NCBI GenBank assembly: GCA_003956705.1
Contig: QZCP01000058.1
Coordinates: forward strand, 77,619 to 141,618
Direction of reading: 5' to 3'
Length of the DNA stretch: 64,000 bases
DNA from: Brevipalpus yothersi
Lineage: Eukaryota > Arthropoda > Arachnida > Trombidiformes > Tenuipalpidae
Part shown: positions 22,930-34,659 of the stretch, one piece after another
How the letters are laid out: every line of letters begins with the position of its first letter
Numbering within the stretch: position 1 is the stretch's first letter
Notes under the pieces: model-generated
Told to the model about the DNA's origin: nothing
What the model saw: only the letters and a program-made list of their open reading frames with translations
Databases searched by the model: none
Position numbers and translations under genes: made by a program

Positions 22930-24048
22930 TTTGAAGTTTTTTCAGTTAAAATTCACCGATCACAAGAAAAGTATTAAACACTAACAGTAGGCTTGAGAAA
23001 GGCACAAAGCTTAATGTGAAAATAATCCTTTTTTTAAGAATGGGAAAAGAGGACCAACAGCTCACTGGTAAATTTAAATCAAGTAGAACGAAAGCTTCAC
23101 AATCTTGGGAATAATGCCAAATCTCGGCGCGAAAAGCATCAAAATATTCTTACACAGTGGGAGATGAATTTCGAGCATACGGTATTCTCTCTCTATCTCT
23201 CTCTCTCTCTCTCTCCGTGTAGAGTGAATAAAAAAAATCCTTCCAACTGCCTCTCTTCTTATTTTAATTATGATTCTGAGCTCAGATTGTCTCTTCCTAT
23301 TCTGGTTCGCAACACCATGACTGATGTCTTCACAGATTCATGCTCTCCCTCTTTTATGCTAGAACAGTTCGCTCGATTCTGTTCCAACTGCCACTGGTGG
23401 AGTGAGAAGGATCAAGAAATAAACCTCAGTAATGTTGACGATGAAGTCGACCTGATAAAGACACAATTAAGACGCGTATCAAGCTCACTCTCCCATCATC
23501 TCACTCCAACTTCTATACATTGTACAGCCAACATCTTCCAACAATGATTCACCAACAACTCATTTTTGGTCTTTCTCCAATTTCAATGTATCAAGAGGCT
23601 TCTTGCCTATGTGGTGGCAAGAAAATTCCACAGTCGACAAGAATTCATATTGAATGGAACAGATAGTAGTCAGGGCTGACTTGCGGGTAAAAGATACATA
23701 AGCTCAAGCTATATATTTCAAGAATTAGATCAATGAATAAATTAATAATAAGAACTGAGAGAGAAGAAGAATGGTAAATCTTGACCGTGATCCAATAGAC
23801 CGATTGGCTGATTCAGGGAAAGCATCAATTCTTGGAGATTTTCTTTTCCCTCAAAGTTGGCATTCATCTCAACTGCAGAGCCCGTTTTAAATCGTTATTC
23901 ATCTTAAAAAGTTCCATTCAATTAAAAAGCATCAAAAATGGAGATGAGATTAACAACAGTAGAAACAACACCATATAAATCAATGTATTTAAATTTATCA
24001 ATTATAAAGGCTAGAATCAATTTTTTTCGCTTAAGAAGCAGAACGATA
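22930..24048. other. Intergenic upstream of tropomyosin
   Basis: About 1.1 kb with a (CT)n tract at about 23188-23215. A 127-codon plus-strand ORF (23164-23547) begins inside this tract and has no recognisable domain, so it was not called. Confidence 0.45.
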
Positions 24049-26402
24049 TCATCTTCTGGCCTGAAAAGAGGACATCACATCCGTTGCTAGAGACGAGAGT
24101 CTTCCAGCAACACGACTAACCCCATCACGAACACCCTCTTTAATATCTTGAAGATTGGCGGTTGCGTTCGAAAGCGAGTTGGCATAAGAGCTAACTCTGG
24201 ATCTATTCTGAGGACGTCCAAAATAGTCATCGCTACTGATGCTGTTTGACCCTTCGAATCGAGACAAAGTGGTTCGCTGTTCAAACTAAAAAAATAAAAC
24301 AAGGTTAGATGGTTGAGTTTAATAAAGAGTCCAGAACAGCTTACATCACTAGACCTTGAATCGGTGAAAAATTGATCGGAGGAGATAGCTTTGGCATGTC
24401 CAAATTTTTGCTGAGCTTCTTTACTCGTATTTCCAGAGATCGCATGTGAAGATGAGCTCGAGCTTGGTTTCTTTCTGCAATCATCAAGAAAAAAGTGGTG
24501 TTAGTTTAATTTCGCTTAAACATCGCAATTTATAATTCATTTACCTTGGCTCATTTTCCTCCAAAGAGGGTATCACATCTATTATTTCAGGAGATTTCAG
24601 CTCCTGCTTGAAGGATAAACTATTATCAAAATCAGAGTCCAAAAACATCCGGACTGATGATTTATGAGAGAAGCTTTCATCTTCTCGTTGCCGAGACATC
24701 CGGTAGTCCTCTTCTCTCACGTCTGATAAGAAAAGGTCATGAAACTCTGGAGAAAGACAAAAGGTGATTTTGAATTCATGAAAAAATTGGTCAGAAAAAA
24801 TTGCAAAAAGCTTCCTCGTATGCAGATTGTAGAACAATAATTCAACCTTCCTAGAATCGATTCAATCGGAAAAGTTTCAATCTAGTCATCCATAACTTAT
24901 ATTACATTCCTTTCAACAACCTGATCCATCATCCTTGAAAATCTTACCAGATTCTAATTTTCTAGAGAAAAAGTCTTGTGAATCTCTTGAAGATGGAAGA
25001 ACTGGATTTGTTTGTTCAATTGTCATCATATCTGAACTGGCGGAATGTGATTTTCCAGAAACTGTTCGGTTGGATCCTTTTTCTTTCTTCTTCACTGCCG
25101 AGAATCCCATTCCCAAACGCTCAAATTGCTGAGCTTTCATTGGGTCAGTAGCACGAATTTCTTCTTCTTTTCTGCGAGCTCTATCGCTGAGATCTTTATA
25201 AGTTGAATCCAATGATTCAAGATTTTTCTCCATCTCTTCTCGAGATAATTTGTCGGTTCCAGGAGTATTAGACTTTTCCCTCATTGCATCAGCCTTCAGA
25301 GCTTCCTCTTCTATCTTGGTGAAATCTGTGTTAACTTTCTGTGCCCCAAGTCCTCTCCTTGCACCTAACTGTAAGGAAAAAATATTGTTTGAAACTTTCT
25401 ATGAGTATATAATCAGATAAAGATGTTACAACTCTCAAACAAGCACACATTAGTATAGCAGGTGTTAAAGGAGAAGCCAAGCTTTTCGATTTGCTGGCTC
25501 TGCTGGCATGAATCCTGCATTTTCCAAGTCATGTAGAGGGGTTTATGACCAATATAATGAGAACGAATTGGTAAACTTCCCTTCAATGCTTATGACTTTA
25601 TAAGAAAAAGAACGAAATCAAAACTTACTCCTTTCTTGGTTGTTACAGGTTTTCGACTTTTGATAACCGCAGGCTTAGCCTCTTCTTCAAACTCTATTAT
25701 ATCCTTCGGTTTTTCCACTTTTTTGATTGGATCTGGTTGAGCTTTGGGCAAATTAATAGTTTCAACTTCAGATGCTTTGGGAACATCTTCCGCTTCTGGA
25801 ATTTTTGCAGTTTGATTCATTCGATTGGGAGGGTCATTATGCTCAGACCAAAAGTCGGATGAAGAATTTTGATTTTTTTTAACATCAGAATCGGGAGAGC
25901 TGGCTGAATTTGAAGCACCGGAAATGAAGAGTTGAGTTCCATACTGTCGCATAGCAGCTGAAGCTTGAGAAGCCAGCTTATCTTTGTATAATTGTGCGGC
26001 TCTGCTGTTATATTTTTGTTGAACATCTTTGACTGTACAATCATGCTGCTGAAAGAACTGTTGAGCGTTTGCATTGCCACCACATTGCATGTTGCGTATT
26101 TGCAACCATGTCCAATTGGTATCCAATTGAGTGGATCGTACGAAGCTTACATGTACACCTAATGATCTATGGATGGCAGAGCAATCGATACATATGAAAA
26201 CGCCAAAAGTGACGCTGGCCCATGATGGGTTTTTGGCCCCACAATCAAAACATTGCTGATGAGAGAAACACAAGATATTGAGATCAAAAATTCTCATAGA
26301 AGGGTTAGAGTGGCATACCTTATTAGCTTGTTTGGCTCTGAGGTTGGTAAAGACAGTTGAAATGTCACTCTTACTGGGATTGCCTCCTGAAGAATGATCC
26401 AT
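24049..26402 (-). CDS. ArfGAP2/3 (COPI-associated Arf GTPase-activating protein)
   Basis: Stimulates GTP hydrolysis by Arf1 on COPI-coated Golgi vesicles. Six exons: 26319-26402, 25629-26255, 24948-25368, 24545-24746, 24345-24474 and 24049-24285, 566 residues. The zinc-finger ArfGAP domain is at the N terminus: CFDCGAKNPSWASVTFGVFI, CIDCSAIHRSLGVH (CX2CX16CX2C with the arginine finger in HRSLG), then LDTNWTWLQIRNMQ and NSRAAQLYKDKL. Downstream come the ArfGAP2/3 basic stretch (LGARRGLGAQKV) and the Glo3-type end (SISSDDYFGRP, GVSRVAGRLSSLATDVMSSF). The 63-nt intron 1 is stop-free and in frame. The start was set at ATG 26402 because codons further upstream lack an ATG. Confidence 0.95.
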
Positions 26403-28015
26403 GGAAATTTCTTCAACCAAAGTTTTCTATCTCCAATATGATCTCAGGATTATCTGTAAGTGGTGATAAATTTGAATTCATTGTAACAATAATAATCAGA
26501 TATTGGATGCAAAAATTGAATAATTTGTTAGAAAATTCATCAAAACAAGCACTGAAAGTGTGTCAAAAGTCTTGGGTAAAAGATCAAATGAAAAAAATCT
26601 GATGGGAAAAGAGATCGGGCACCATGAGCATGCTGGTTCTTAGTGATTTGTGGCATAAAACAGATAGAGCTTCTGAATGTTGGTAAGAATAAGTCACAAC
26701 TCACCTGATCTACTCTATATGATACTCAAATCAAATCAAATCAACTTTAGAGAGGAAGTGGAAGTTGGATTCAACTCTCATCAAGTACTTGAGTAGATCA
26801 ATCAAACACACACACACAGCAGTAGTCACCTGTTCAGAAAGTAAAGGCCTGAAGAATAGGCTCAAAGAGAATGAAGCCCACAGTGAGTGAGTGAATTTTG
26901 GATCACCAGCATCATGATATTATGTAATTGAGTCAACACGTAATGATAGGAGAGATATTTGAGTAACACAAAGTTAGTAAACTACAGCAGAGCATCAGGA
27001 TCAGTGGTAAAAGATTGCCATTGTAGAAAGAATTGTGATCGGTTTTCGTGTCAAAAAAAGTCTGCACTGCAGACTCTGCAGACATGCAACGTGAATGTGT
27101 GCAGCTAACATAAGTAGCTGGGAAAGGCGCTCAATTCGATCTTTCTCATTAAAACAAAAGATTGACTAATTGGACATCTAGACAAACAAACAAACAAACA
27201 AAATCTTCTGAAACGTTTGATTACTCGCTTAGATGGTTAGATCTTCAATCTCACTCTATGAGTGAGGATATAAGCAATAACTAATTGACTCATTGCGATT
27301 GAGACAAGATAAGTTCTGGGAGGTTTCGATAACTTTCTCATTTCTCTTCCTGTCAAGAAGTTATGGAAAAATAGATATGACTTTTTACAGAATGATTGAC
27401 AGAGATAATGTCACTTTTTTTCAACAACAAGTAGTTTGAAGACAGTTGGTTATCTTTCGCCCCTACAACTCAGATTACTAACCATCAAACTTTTCACTGT
27501 ACAATTTGTGACCTTATCTTTCAGATGTGCCTGTATGCGTTCAGAGTTGCTATCAATTTTTCGATTTATTTGATCCCTTTTTAAGATAATTTTTGAATTA
27601 GATTCTTAAAGGGAATCTGTTAAAAACATACATCAGAGATGAATGAGTGGGGTGTGTATCTCTTGGAATGAGACGAAATTAGCACATTGAAAAAATGATC
27701 TATCTGATCGAGGAAGAGAGCGGGAGAGAGAGAGAAAGGAAGAAAGAAGAAGAGGAGGAAAAAGAATGAAAGAGCCGTGCTCAGAAGGTAATGTGAGGCC
27801 TTCAAGAAAATTTGCCTGCGAGGTAATACAAATACAAATACAATACAAATAATTGCTGGCAAAGTTTAGGAAGCTCAGTCTATATCCGGTAAAGCGATCT
27901 GAGCTGTTTTTGTAGCGAGATTTTCAAGAGTGAAGGTAGAAAATAGGAGATTGCGATTGTGAGGACTGAACAATATCAGAGAACTTTGAGGATGTTTCAG
28001 TTCGAAATGAGTGTA
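26403..28015. other. Intergenic upstream of ArfGAP
   Basis: About 1.6 kb without a supported gene. It holds short (CA)n near 26806, (ACAA)n near 27182-27200, a CTGCAG-rich patch near 27062-27083 and a (GA)n-rich stretch at 27716-27765 whose complement reads as low-complexity ORFs. Confidence 0.45.
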
Positions 28016-28870
28016 TCACAGCTGTTGAATAATCTCATATTTTTCTCTTAAATCCATTTGAACTTTCTTGGGGTCGTACTTTTTGCGCTGAGAGAGTAGT
28101 TTCTTCATTTCTGAAGCAGATAAATTGAGATTAAGAGTTGAACCATCGGAACCTTCGTTGGTGGAGCAAGTACTACTGCTGAAAGATGGAGAGCTTGTAA
28201 GACCAGAACTGGCCTCTTCTTTGACAGAATCGACGATATCAGTATTGTTGTTATTGTTGGTAATGTTGATAGTGTTGTTATTATTATTAATATTGTTGGT
28301 GTTGTTATTGTTATTGTTATTATTATTGTTGTTGTTGTTGATGTTGATCACATCTTTTTCTTCTTTATCTGATTCATGGCAATCACTTTCAGTTTTTTCA
28401 TTAACAACTTCTGATGATGGTTTCTCATCATTTGAGTCAAGTTGAGCAGGTTTATCACTATTTATCACATCTGGCATGGCTTGAGATAGATTTTTAGGTT
28501 TCTCAGGAGGAGTTTTACAGTAAATAACGTTGATCTGATTTGATTTGACGATAATCTTTCGCTCTTTGTAAAATCTTTCAGCTGCTTCGTCAAGAACCAA
28601 GAGGCGAGTTTCATTTGGCACACTTTTTATACGCTCAACGACTTGCCTATGATTCTCATTCGATATGTTAACACCATTCACCTCTATGATTCGATCACCT
28701 TCACGAAGTGAAGCATAAAAAGCAGGACTTTCATCATCTACTTTGCCAATAAATTGTCCAAACCTTGTTTTCTCCGCATGCAGATTGAAGCCATAACCAT
28801 TGAAGTCAGGCCACTTGACCAGATGACAAAGGCGCGGCTTAGGACAGTCTTTGGGAAGATCCGTCATCAT
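28016..28870 (-). CDS. NHERF1/EBP50-like PDZ scaffold (Sip1 type)
   Basis: Single exon, 284 residues (second ATG at 28867). Scaffold that tethers membrane proteins to ERM proteins at the cell cortex. One PDZ domain at about residues 13-95: carboxylate-binding loop GYGFNLH, then SPAFYASLREGDRIIEVNGV and NHRQVVERI. An acidic linker contains Asn-rich runs (about 170-215) encoded by AAT/AAC repeats. The last 14 residues (QMDLREKYEIIQQL) form the amphipathic ERM-binding tail, preceded by KKYDPKKV as in insect Sip1. Vertebrate NHERF1 has two PDZ domains; this one, like insect Sip1 as I recall it, has one. Function inferred from family. Confidence 0.9.
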   Translation of the reverse strand: MMTDLPKDCPKPRLCHLVKWPDFNGYGFNLHAEKTRFGQFIGKVDDESPAFYASLREGDRIIEVNGVNISNENHRQVVERIKSVPNETRLLVLDEAAERFYKERKIIVKSNQINVIYCKTPPEKPKNLSQAMPDVINSDKPAQLDSNDEKPSSEVVNEKTESDCHESDKEEKDVININNNNNNNNNNNNNTNNINNNNNTINITNNNNNTDIVDSVKEEASSGLTSSPSFSSSTCSTNEGSDGSTLNLNLSASEMKKLLSQRKKYDPKKVQMDLREKYEIIQQL

Positions 28871-29747
28871 GATGGAAAGTGAATTAGCTGCTAAATTAGG
28901 AGAAGAAGAACACGTTAAACAGGTGGAGTGGAAAGGAAATGTTTACATTCGATAACAACTCTAGAAATTACCTGGAAATTGTATATATTAAAGAGAAAGG
29001 AATGTTTGTTACTGCTTTGCTCTGCGAACAAGGAAAAAAACTCAAATACTTTTTGCTCCTTTTTGCTTTACTAACTTGTCAAACTAACTAATTAACTTAC
29101 CTGCCTCTCTCACCTGCGCCCCCTATATACTGATGATTAATGCAATGAAATTTTTTGGTCCACAAACTTTCTCCAAAAACTGCTCTGGTCCAGGTCTTTG
29201 GCCTCTGGTTCTAATTGCATCTCTCTACGTGGACATCTGGGCACGCAATTTGTCTATGATGAGGCAAGTTGGAATTGGAATTCTTTGCTGAGAAGAAAGT
29301 TGATGACAATTTTTTTCGGCCAAATAAATTTTTTTATCCATCATGATGACGGTTGAAGGTAAGGAGCCATACAGTTGCTCAGTTGGAGCCAAAGTTCAAA
29401 CTTGATTGAACGTGTGAGTGATATCTGAGAACTTAATTGTTCGACTTGACGTTCGAACTTTTCACTGAGTTCAACATTTTGTGTCAAGAATCGTATCAAA
29501 CTTATCAAAAATTATTAACAAAACTCATCAACGAAAAGTTGTACCGCTCACTTCAAGAAAAGCTTTTTGAATATTACATATGTTAGAATTTTGATTTAAA
29601 TGTTTCGATTTGATTGATAATTTTCAAAAAAAGGACAGAAATTAAATAGTGGTGCAAAAATAAGAGATTATTTATGAAGAGTATTTCTTGTTACTGAAAT
29701 CCATCTCCAATAACATCATTCTCAATCAGTGGGGAGAGTCTGGTTAT
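28871..29747. other. Intergenic between NHERF-like and TBCEL
   Basis: About 880 nt. The first part is presumably the NHERF-like promoter. Nothing else recognised on either strand. Confidence 0.45.
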
Positions 29748-31579
29748 TTAAGTATCAAGTTCGACATAGAGTGTATCATTCTCTTGAAGAGGATAGAAAT
29801 CAAGTGGATAATCATCTTTTTCTAGCAAATAATCAATAGTCTAGATGAAAAGGAAAGAGAGGGAGGGATAAAAATGGATTCAGAAAAATTATTCAATATT
29901 GAAGACATCCAAGAGAACTTTACCTCTCCATGTTGACTTTTACTTGGAAGACGAATTTTTATCGTTTCAAAGTCATCGATCGATAGCAATCGCTTGATGA
30001 GGGTTTGAAGAGCAGAGATGGATGTTTTTTCTGTGTGTAAATGAGCAGTATGGTTAAGAAATTCTTTATACACTCAAAAGTAATAACATACTTGGAATTC
30101 TTTTCTTTATTTCTTGATTCCCTCCAGGGTAACAAATGTTGAGAGTGATGAGTTTATTAATATCTTTGCAGCGCTCTTCATTGAGTAAGTCTGAAGGTAA
30201 GCCATATTCTTATGGTAATTATTGAAGAGAAACCATCGGAATGAAGATGAGAGGTTTATAAAAATGAACATGAAACAATAACTTGTGAAATTTCTGCTCT
30301 TCCAAACGGTATAAGGTGAGAGTGGAGAAGGAAGCAGTTTTCAAATTTTTGAATGAACACATAAGCAAACTTACTTTCAAGGATTTCCAAATAGCGTGGA
30401 TTCTCAGCGTGAAATTTCTCTTCATTTGTTTTCTTTGCCTCTAAATAAACTTTAAACAAGGATCGAAGATAATATATTTCACCTTCTTTTCGGAGAGATT
30501 TGGTGATCTAGAATGGTGATGATTAAAAAAAATTTTGAAAAAAGAGCTCCGGAAATGAATCATACATCGAAACTTCCGGAAAAAAGAGAAAAACTAGCCC
30601 AATTGATAACTGACCTGTTGCCTATTCAAAACTTGTAAGCGACCTAGTATTGAGAGTACCATGTTGAAAGAATGGTCATGATGAAAACTTTCATAAATAG
30701 GATTGCCTCGTATGATGAGTTCTTGTAGGGAGGGAAATCTATCGAGTAAAACGATATCTCTCCACGAATTGATGTTATTATTCTTCAAATCTAGATGCCT
30801 CAGGGATGGAAAAAATTCGTCTTTCGTGGAAGGAAGAATTGTAGATTCTATTGAGCAACCAACTAGCTGCAAGCATTCGAGACTGGTTTGAAAGTGAAAA
30901 TCAGATCGAAATTTTTCAAAGTCTAGATCTCAACTTACCTCCTGAGATGAGAAAGATTGCAGATGGAGGTCCAGGAAACTGGATTCTGATCCAGAATCAA
31001 ATGCTTCAAATTGGTAAAAACTTGCTTCAGAGGTGGAAAAATAGTGGAAATATTGTTGGAAAATAAATCAAGATATTCAATATTTGGCCATAGCATTTCG
31101 GAACAATCATGAACGATTTTCCAATCATAATTAAGCTTTCCCATTGTAATCTTCTTCAATTTCGAAAAGCTTTTCGAACATTTGGACAGCTCTTGTTGAC
31201 TATGATATTCAAGAGGATTTCCTGTGATAATCAAGTGTTCTAAGGATGGTAAACTCTCACCAAGTAAGGCTAGCTGTTGCCACGAGGATATTTTGTTGAA
31301 TGATAGATCCATCAGTTGAAGCTTTTTGAAAACAGACATCAGTTCGGGAACAACATCTACACATGATATATTCTGATTTTGTAATCCAATTTCCACTCGA
31401 TTCTCGAGACGTTTAGTTTGTCGACTCAATTTTTCTGAACGAGCATATTCTATTTCTCGCTGGCCACCGCCAATAGTCGGAAGGACGATTCCGGTGGAAG
31501 TTTCGACATGATCGAAATTGAAATATTTTTCACGCAAAGCATGGGAAAACAGAACACCAGAACTTTCACATGAGGCCAT
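29748..31579 (-). CDS. TBCEL: Tubulin-specific chaperone cofactor E-like protein (TBCEL)
   Basis: Six exons: 30939-31579, 30615-30882, 30375-30507, 30092-30208, 29924-30030 and 29748-29840, 452 residues. N-terminal SGVLFSHALREKYF resembles the start of TBCEL. Leucine-rich repeats follow (LQLMDLSFNKISSWQQLALL, LEHLIITGNPLEYHS, IEYLDLFSNNIS, LRHLDLKNNNINSWRDIVLL, LQELIIRGNPIYES). After them comes a charged stretch (KTNEEKFHAENPRYLEIL) and a ubiquitin-like domain (LITLNICYPGG, ALQTLIKRLLSIDD) ending in ENDTLYVELDT. The CAP-Gly domain of true TBCE is absent and none was found in the 200 nt upstream, so TBCEL is favoured. TBCEL destabilises or turns over tubulin. Start ATG at 31579 is the first in frame. 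Confidence 0.88.
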
Positions 31580-32556
31580 AATGAGCTTAGAGAACTTCAA
31601 TTCGAAAATAGTTCACCTTTGTTTACATTATGAAAGAATCAAATTTGACCGTGAAGTGAGGCAACTTGGCCCACAGTTTGGTGACTTTGACAGTTTCAAG
31701 TTGATTGAGATGACTCAAACAGCATTCTTTTGCAATCGCTGGATGACGGTGTAAACATTGCTACACGTGCTATTTAAATGGCGCGACTTATTCTGAATCC
31801 TGTTCATCCCTTGTAAGTGGTTGTGTTCGCTCAAATCAGAGAGAGAGAATAATTAGCATTCAGGGTCCCTAATTTGTTCATTTAAAAGAGTGTGTCAGGA
31901 AATGAATCAATTTATGTGGAGTTTTATAAATTCTGTGAAAAAATCGTGGTAATTTTCCTTTCCAATCATGAATGAGAAAAAGGAATCAGAAAGGATTTTC
32001 AACAAAATAATAATTTAATTGTTAGGATTCAAATAAATTAATGTATAAATTAACATATTTCACTTGGAATCAGACCGCTTTGGTTTGAGAAAGGAAGAGG
32101 TCTAAGGTATTTACATGATAATTTTGGCTGATCAAGCTATGAATCTGCGATTGCAAGGTGAGCCAAGCAATCGCATAACATTTTAGGGGGCAAAAAAGTT
32201 GAGAATCATGGGCGAAGGTCAGTTTTTAGTAACCTTGTCCACACTCAGCATTTGGCATGAAGTCACCACAAAACTATTAGATTGGGTGAACTTTCTTGAA
32301 TTGGGTAATAATCAAGAGTGATGAACGACGAGGAGCTCATGAAAGAAAAATCATTGAGATGGAGAAAAGAATAATGGCCAGAAAAAGTTGGTAGTAGAGA
32401 AGGTAGATGAAAATAATCCGTATGATGGGAAGTAGTGGAAGAAAAACGTAACGAAGGAACAGGTAGAGGCTCACAGAAATCAGATAAATAAGCACGGTGA
32501 AAAAGTTGCACGAAGAGAGAGGAGGAATGGGCGACAGAAATTCGTCAGGACGAAGT
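31580..32556. other. Intergenic between TBCEL and a secreted-protein gene
   Basis: About 1 kb, AT-rich; the TBCEL promoter lies at the left and the 3' UTR of the secreted protein at the right. No supported gene. Confidence 0.45.
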
Positions 32557-32898
32557 TTACCAGTCGTGTTGGCTAACAGGACTAAAACGTTCCAATCCAT
32601 CGTGAAATCCCCAATGGTCATGTCCACCATCGTGGCCTCCCTTATGAATTTTGGCAGTAAGAGCTCCAGCAATACCACCAACTGCTGCGGTAGCCAAGTA
32701 TCCACCAGCGATCACGACTGGAACAGCCAATTTACCCAAAAGTTTGTCATAAATTATAGGCACTGGAGCAGGAACTGGACCAGGCAGAGGTGCTGGTACG
32801 GGAACTGGAACTGGCTGAGCTTGTACTTGCTGGGGACTAAGAGTATACAAAAAGACTGCAAAGAAACATGAAGCGGCGAAAACGATGGTAAGTTTCAT
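32557..32898 (-). CDS. Short secreted Pro/Val-, Gly/His-rich protein (family member 1)
   Basis: Single exon, 113 residues, no recognised family. A signal peptide (MKLTIVFAASCFFAVFLY, cleavage probably after QQVQA) is followed by a proline-alternating run (QPVPVPVPAPLPGPVPAPVP). A hydrophobic Gly/Ala segment (VPVVIAGGYLATAAVGGIAG) and a His/Gly/Trp tail (HKGGHDGGHDHWGFHDG, ending QHDW) complete it. Composition suggests a structural or cuticle/silk-like secreted product or a metal-binding or antimicrobial peptide; the sequence cannot decide. A TATA box lies at 33046-33052. It resembles the genes at 48.6, 50.7-52.3 and 57-58 kb in build. Confidence 0.75.
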   Translation of the reverse strand: MKLTIVFAASCFFAVFLYTLSPQQVQAQPVPVPVPAPLPGPVPAPVPIIYDKLLGKLAVPVVIAGGYLATAAVGGIAGALTAKIHKGGHDGGHDHWGFHDGLERFSPVSQHDW

Positions 32899-33807
32899 TT
32901 TGAATAGAGAGTGTACTGGGTGATTAAAATACACGAAAATAATATGTAATGACTTGGAATAATTTTTTGAATTTGCTACTCTTTGCTCCTTCTACACTGA
33001 CAAACGAATCGAATGAAAGTGACTATTTAAATGTAGATTTTAGCATTTTATACTTTGAGATAGTGAGAAGGGTGAGAAAGAGAGAAAGAGAGAAAGTGCC
33101 TCGCTAAACTGGTTCAGATCATCATGAGATGAGCATGTAGTGGTCGAAGGAGTTTATCCAGGATGCTGGCTCCGGTTAGATATGAGCATCAGCATCCGTT
33201 CAACACATAAGATCTGCTGTGTTCGATCAGTCAGGGTATCGGATGGGGAGATTGAGGAGAACGGTCGACAAGTGAAAGCGAAGGAGCGAAAGTAGGGTAT
33301 GTTCCAGTTTTTAGTCTGCCTAAACGAGAAGAAAGTGTGAGTTGTTTCTCTACAAAACCAGTCAAAAGCAAAGGTAAAAGGTAAAAAGCATGACTAACAG
33401 CATATTTAGAGATATCGGACGAAGAAACAGAAAGAGAGAAAGAAAGAAAGAATATATGATATAAGGAGAGCGCAAATTCATCGATCGGAAGAGTCAGTTC
33501 GGTAGGGCAAGCAGCGATGACCTTACGAGGTAGATGACTCAAAAACTTCCGTTTTGCCGCAGGCCTGGTCCTTGCATCTCTCCCACGTACTATTGCTCTT
33601 CAGTAACTTCCAGTATCCAGGCCGCATTCCGTTTTCCGGCTGCACCTTTTCAGCGTGATAAGATCATCTGGGTTGCTGTTGAACTATTATTCAGCTCTTG
33701 ATTCTTCAGGGCAAAAGTAACACTGGGCGATTTTTTAATTGAAGAAATGTCAAAATTGAAAAAACTTACAATGGAGTCAGCGCAAAACAATGAGCTCAGC
33801 GAAAATT
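32899..33807. other. Intergenic between secreted-protein gene 1 and La
   Basis: Promoter and 5' UTR of the secreted gene to about 33050, then about 750 nt with (GAAA)n patches near 33074-33095 and 33429-33450. A 103-codon minus-strand ORF (33231-33542) lacks any family signature. Confidence 0.45.
33046..33052 (-). promoter_or_regulatory. TATA box of secreted-protein gene 1
   Basis: Minus-strand GTATAAAATGCTAAAATCTA about 150 nt before the start codon. The motif TATAAAATG(G)CTAAAAT followed by TCACTTTCA also precedes the secreted gene at 48.6 kb. Confidence 0.6.
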
Positions 33808-34659
33808 TTACATTTGAACTTCAGATGATTCCGTATTCATTTCAGGATCAATCTTGGCTCTCTTCGAATCAGCTTGATCACTAACTGGACATGCATCTTC
33901 CTCCTCTTCTACTTCTCTCTTGGTACCGTGTTGATCTTGTGAGCAAGCTTCATCAGCCATCCCATCTGATGGCTCCTCTCGCTTGACGATCATTTCTTTA
34001 TGGTTCGCATCATCATTTTCGGGTGCCTTGTTCTCACTATCATTCGAAGTTTTATCTTCGTTCTTCCTATTCTGCTTTCGACTCTTAAAGAATTCCTTGC
34101 GGCGAGTAATATGAACTTCTTCTTTCTCTTTCAAAAGTTCTCTATCCCCATAAACCAGCTTCTGTTGCAGTATTTTATCGGCATCAGATAGATTCTTGTA
34201 GACAGCAAGAATACATCCCTTAAACATATTCTCTACACGTGTACGCCTCATTGAGAGTGACTCAAGAGGTCCAAAATTGCTGCAGTATGACCACAATGAA
34301 TCAAATTGAGAGTCCAATGGAAATCCTTTGATATGCAAAGTACGTTGCAAAACTTGGTCACGATACTCTTCTCGCGCTGGAAGAGGCACATCAGGCGACC
34401 TCCTCACCTTCGTCCCATCATCACTAATTTGAAGCAGTTTACTCGATTGTACAATTTTAGCAATATATTTTGGATCTGTTGTGAGCGCTTTTAATCGATT
34501 GAAAGTGAGAAGCGTTTCGATCGGGATCCAGCCTCCATTTTTTTCCAACTGCTGATTCATAAACTTGTCTCGATGAAGATTGAAGTCACCAAAATAATAG
34601 TCAAGTTGATTGAGAATTTTACTTTCGATGCCTGATGGATCCACAGTTACAGATTCCAT
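33808..34659 (-). CDS. La: La ribonucleoprotein (La/SSB), single-RRM form
   Basis: Single exon, 283 residues. La binds the 3' oligo(U) of new RNA polymerase III transcripts in the nucleus. The La motif (about 10-90) has KILNQLDYYFGDFNLHRDKF, NGGWIPIETLLTFNRLKALT and VRRSPDVPLP. RRM1 (about 105-190) has RTLHIKGFPLDSQFDSLWSY and NMFKGCILAVYK. A basic patch (RRKEFFKSRKQNRKN) and an acidic/basic tail with a likely NLS (DSKRAKID) complete it. There is no RRM2, found in vertebrate La; in this it resembles yeast Lhp1 in size. No in-frame continuation past the stop is visible. Confidence 0.93.
   Translation of the reverse strand: MESVTVDPSGIESKILNQLDYYFGDFNLHRDKFMNQQLEKNGGWIPIETLLTFNRLKALTTDPKYIAKIVQSSKLLQISDDGTKVRRSPDVPLPAREEYRDQVLQRTLHIKGFPLDSQFDSLWSYCSNFGPLESLSMRRTRVENMFKGCILAVYKNLSDADKILQQKLVYGDRELLKEKEEVHITRRKEFFKSRKQNRKNEDKTSNDSENKAPENDDANHKEMIVKREEPSDGMADEACSQDQHGTKREVEEEEDACPVSDQADSKRAKIDPEMNTESSEVQM

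Noticed and set aside
23164..23547. 127-codon plus ORF upstream of tropomyosin.
   Set aside because: Begins inside a (CT)n tract and has no recognisable features or nearby promoter.
20389..26318. Several short introns are stop-free and a multiple of three (20389-20469, 21506-21559, 26256-26318, also 1077-1136), hinting at regulated intron retention.
   Set aside because: With introns this short, a few stop-free in-frame cases are expected by chance among the dozens here; many others hit a stop at once. Conserved family alignments support splicing in each case.
27620..27862. Minus ORFs rich in Leu/Phe/Ser suggesting a membrane protein.
   Set aside because: They translate a (GA)n-rich tract on the opposite strand; no start context or family.
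29748..31579. Assignment as full TBCE.
   Set aside because: The CAP-Gly domain is absent and the N terminus matches TBCEL.
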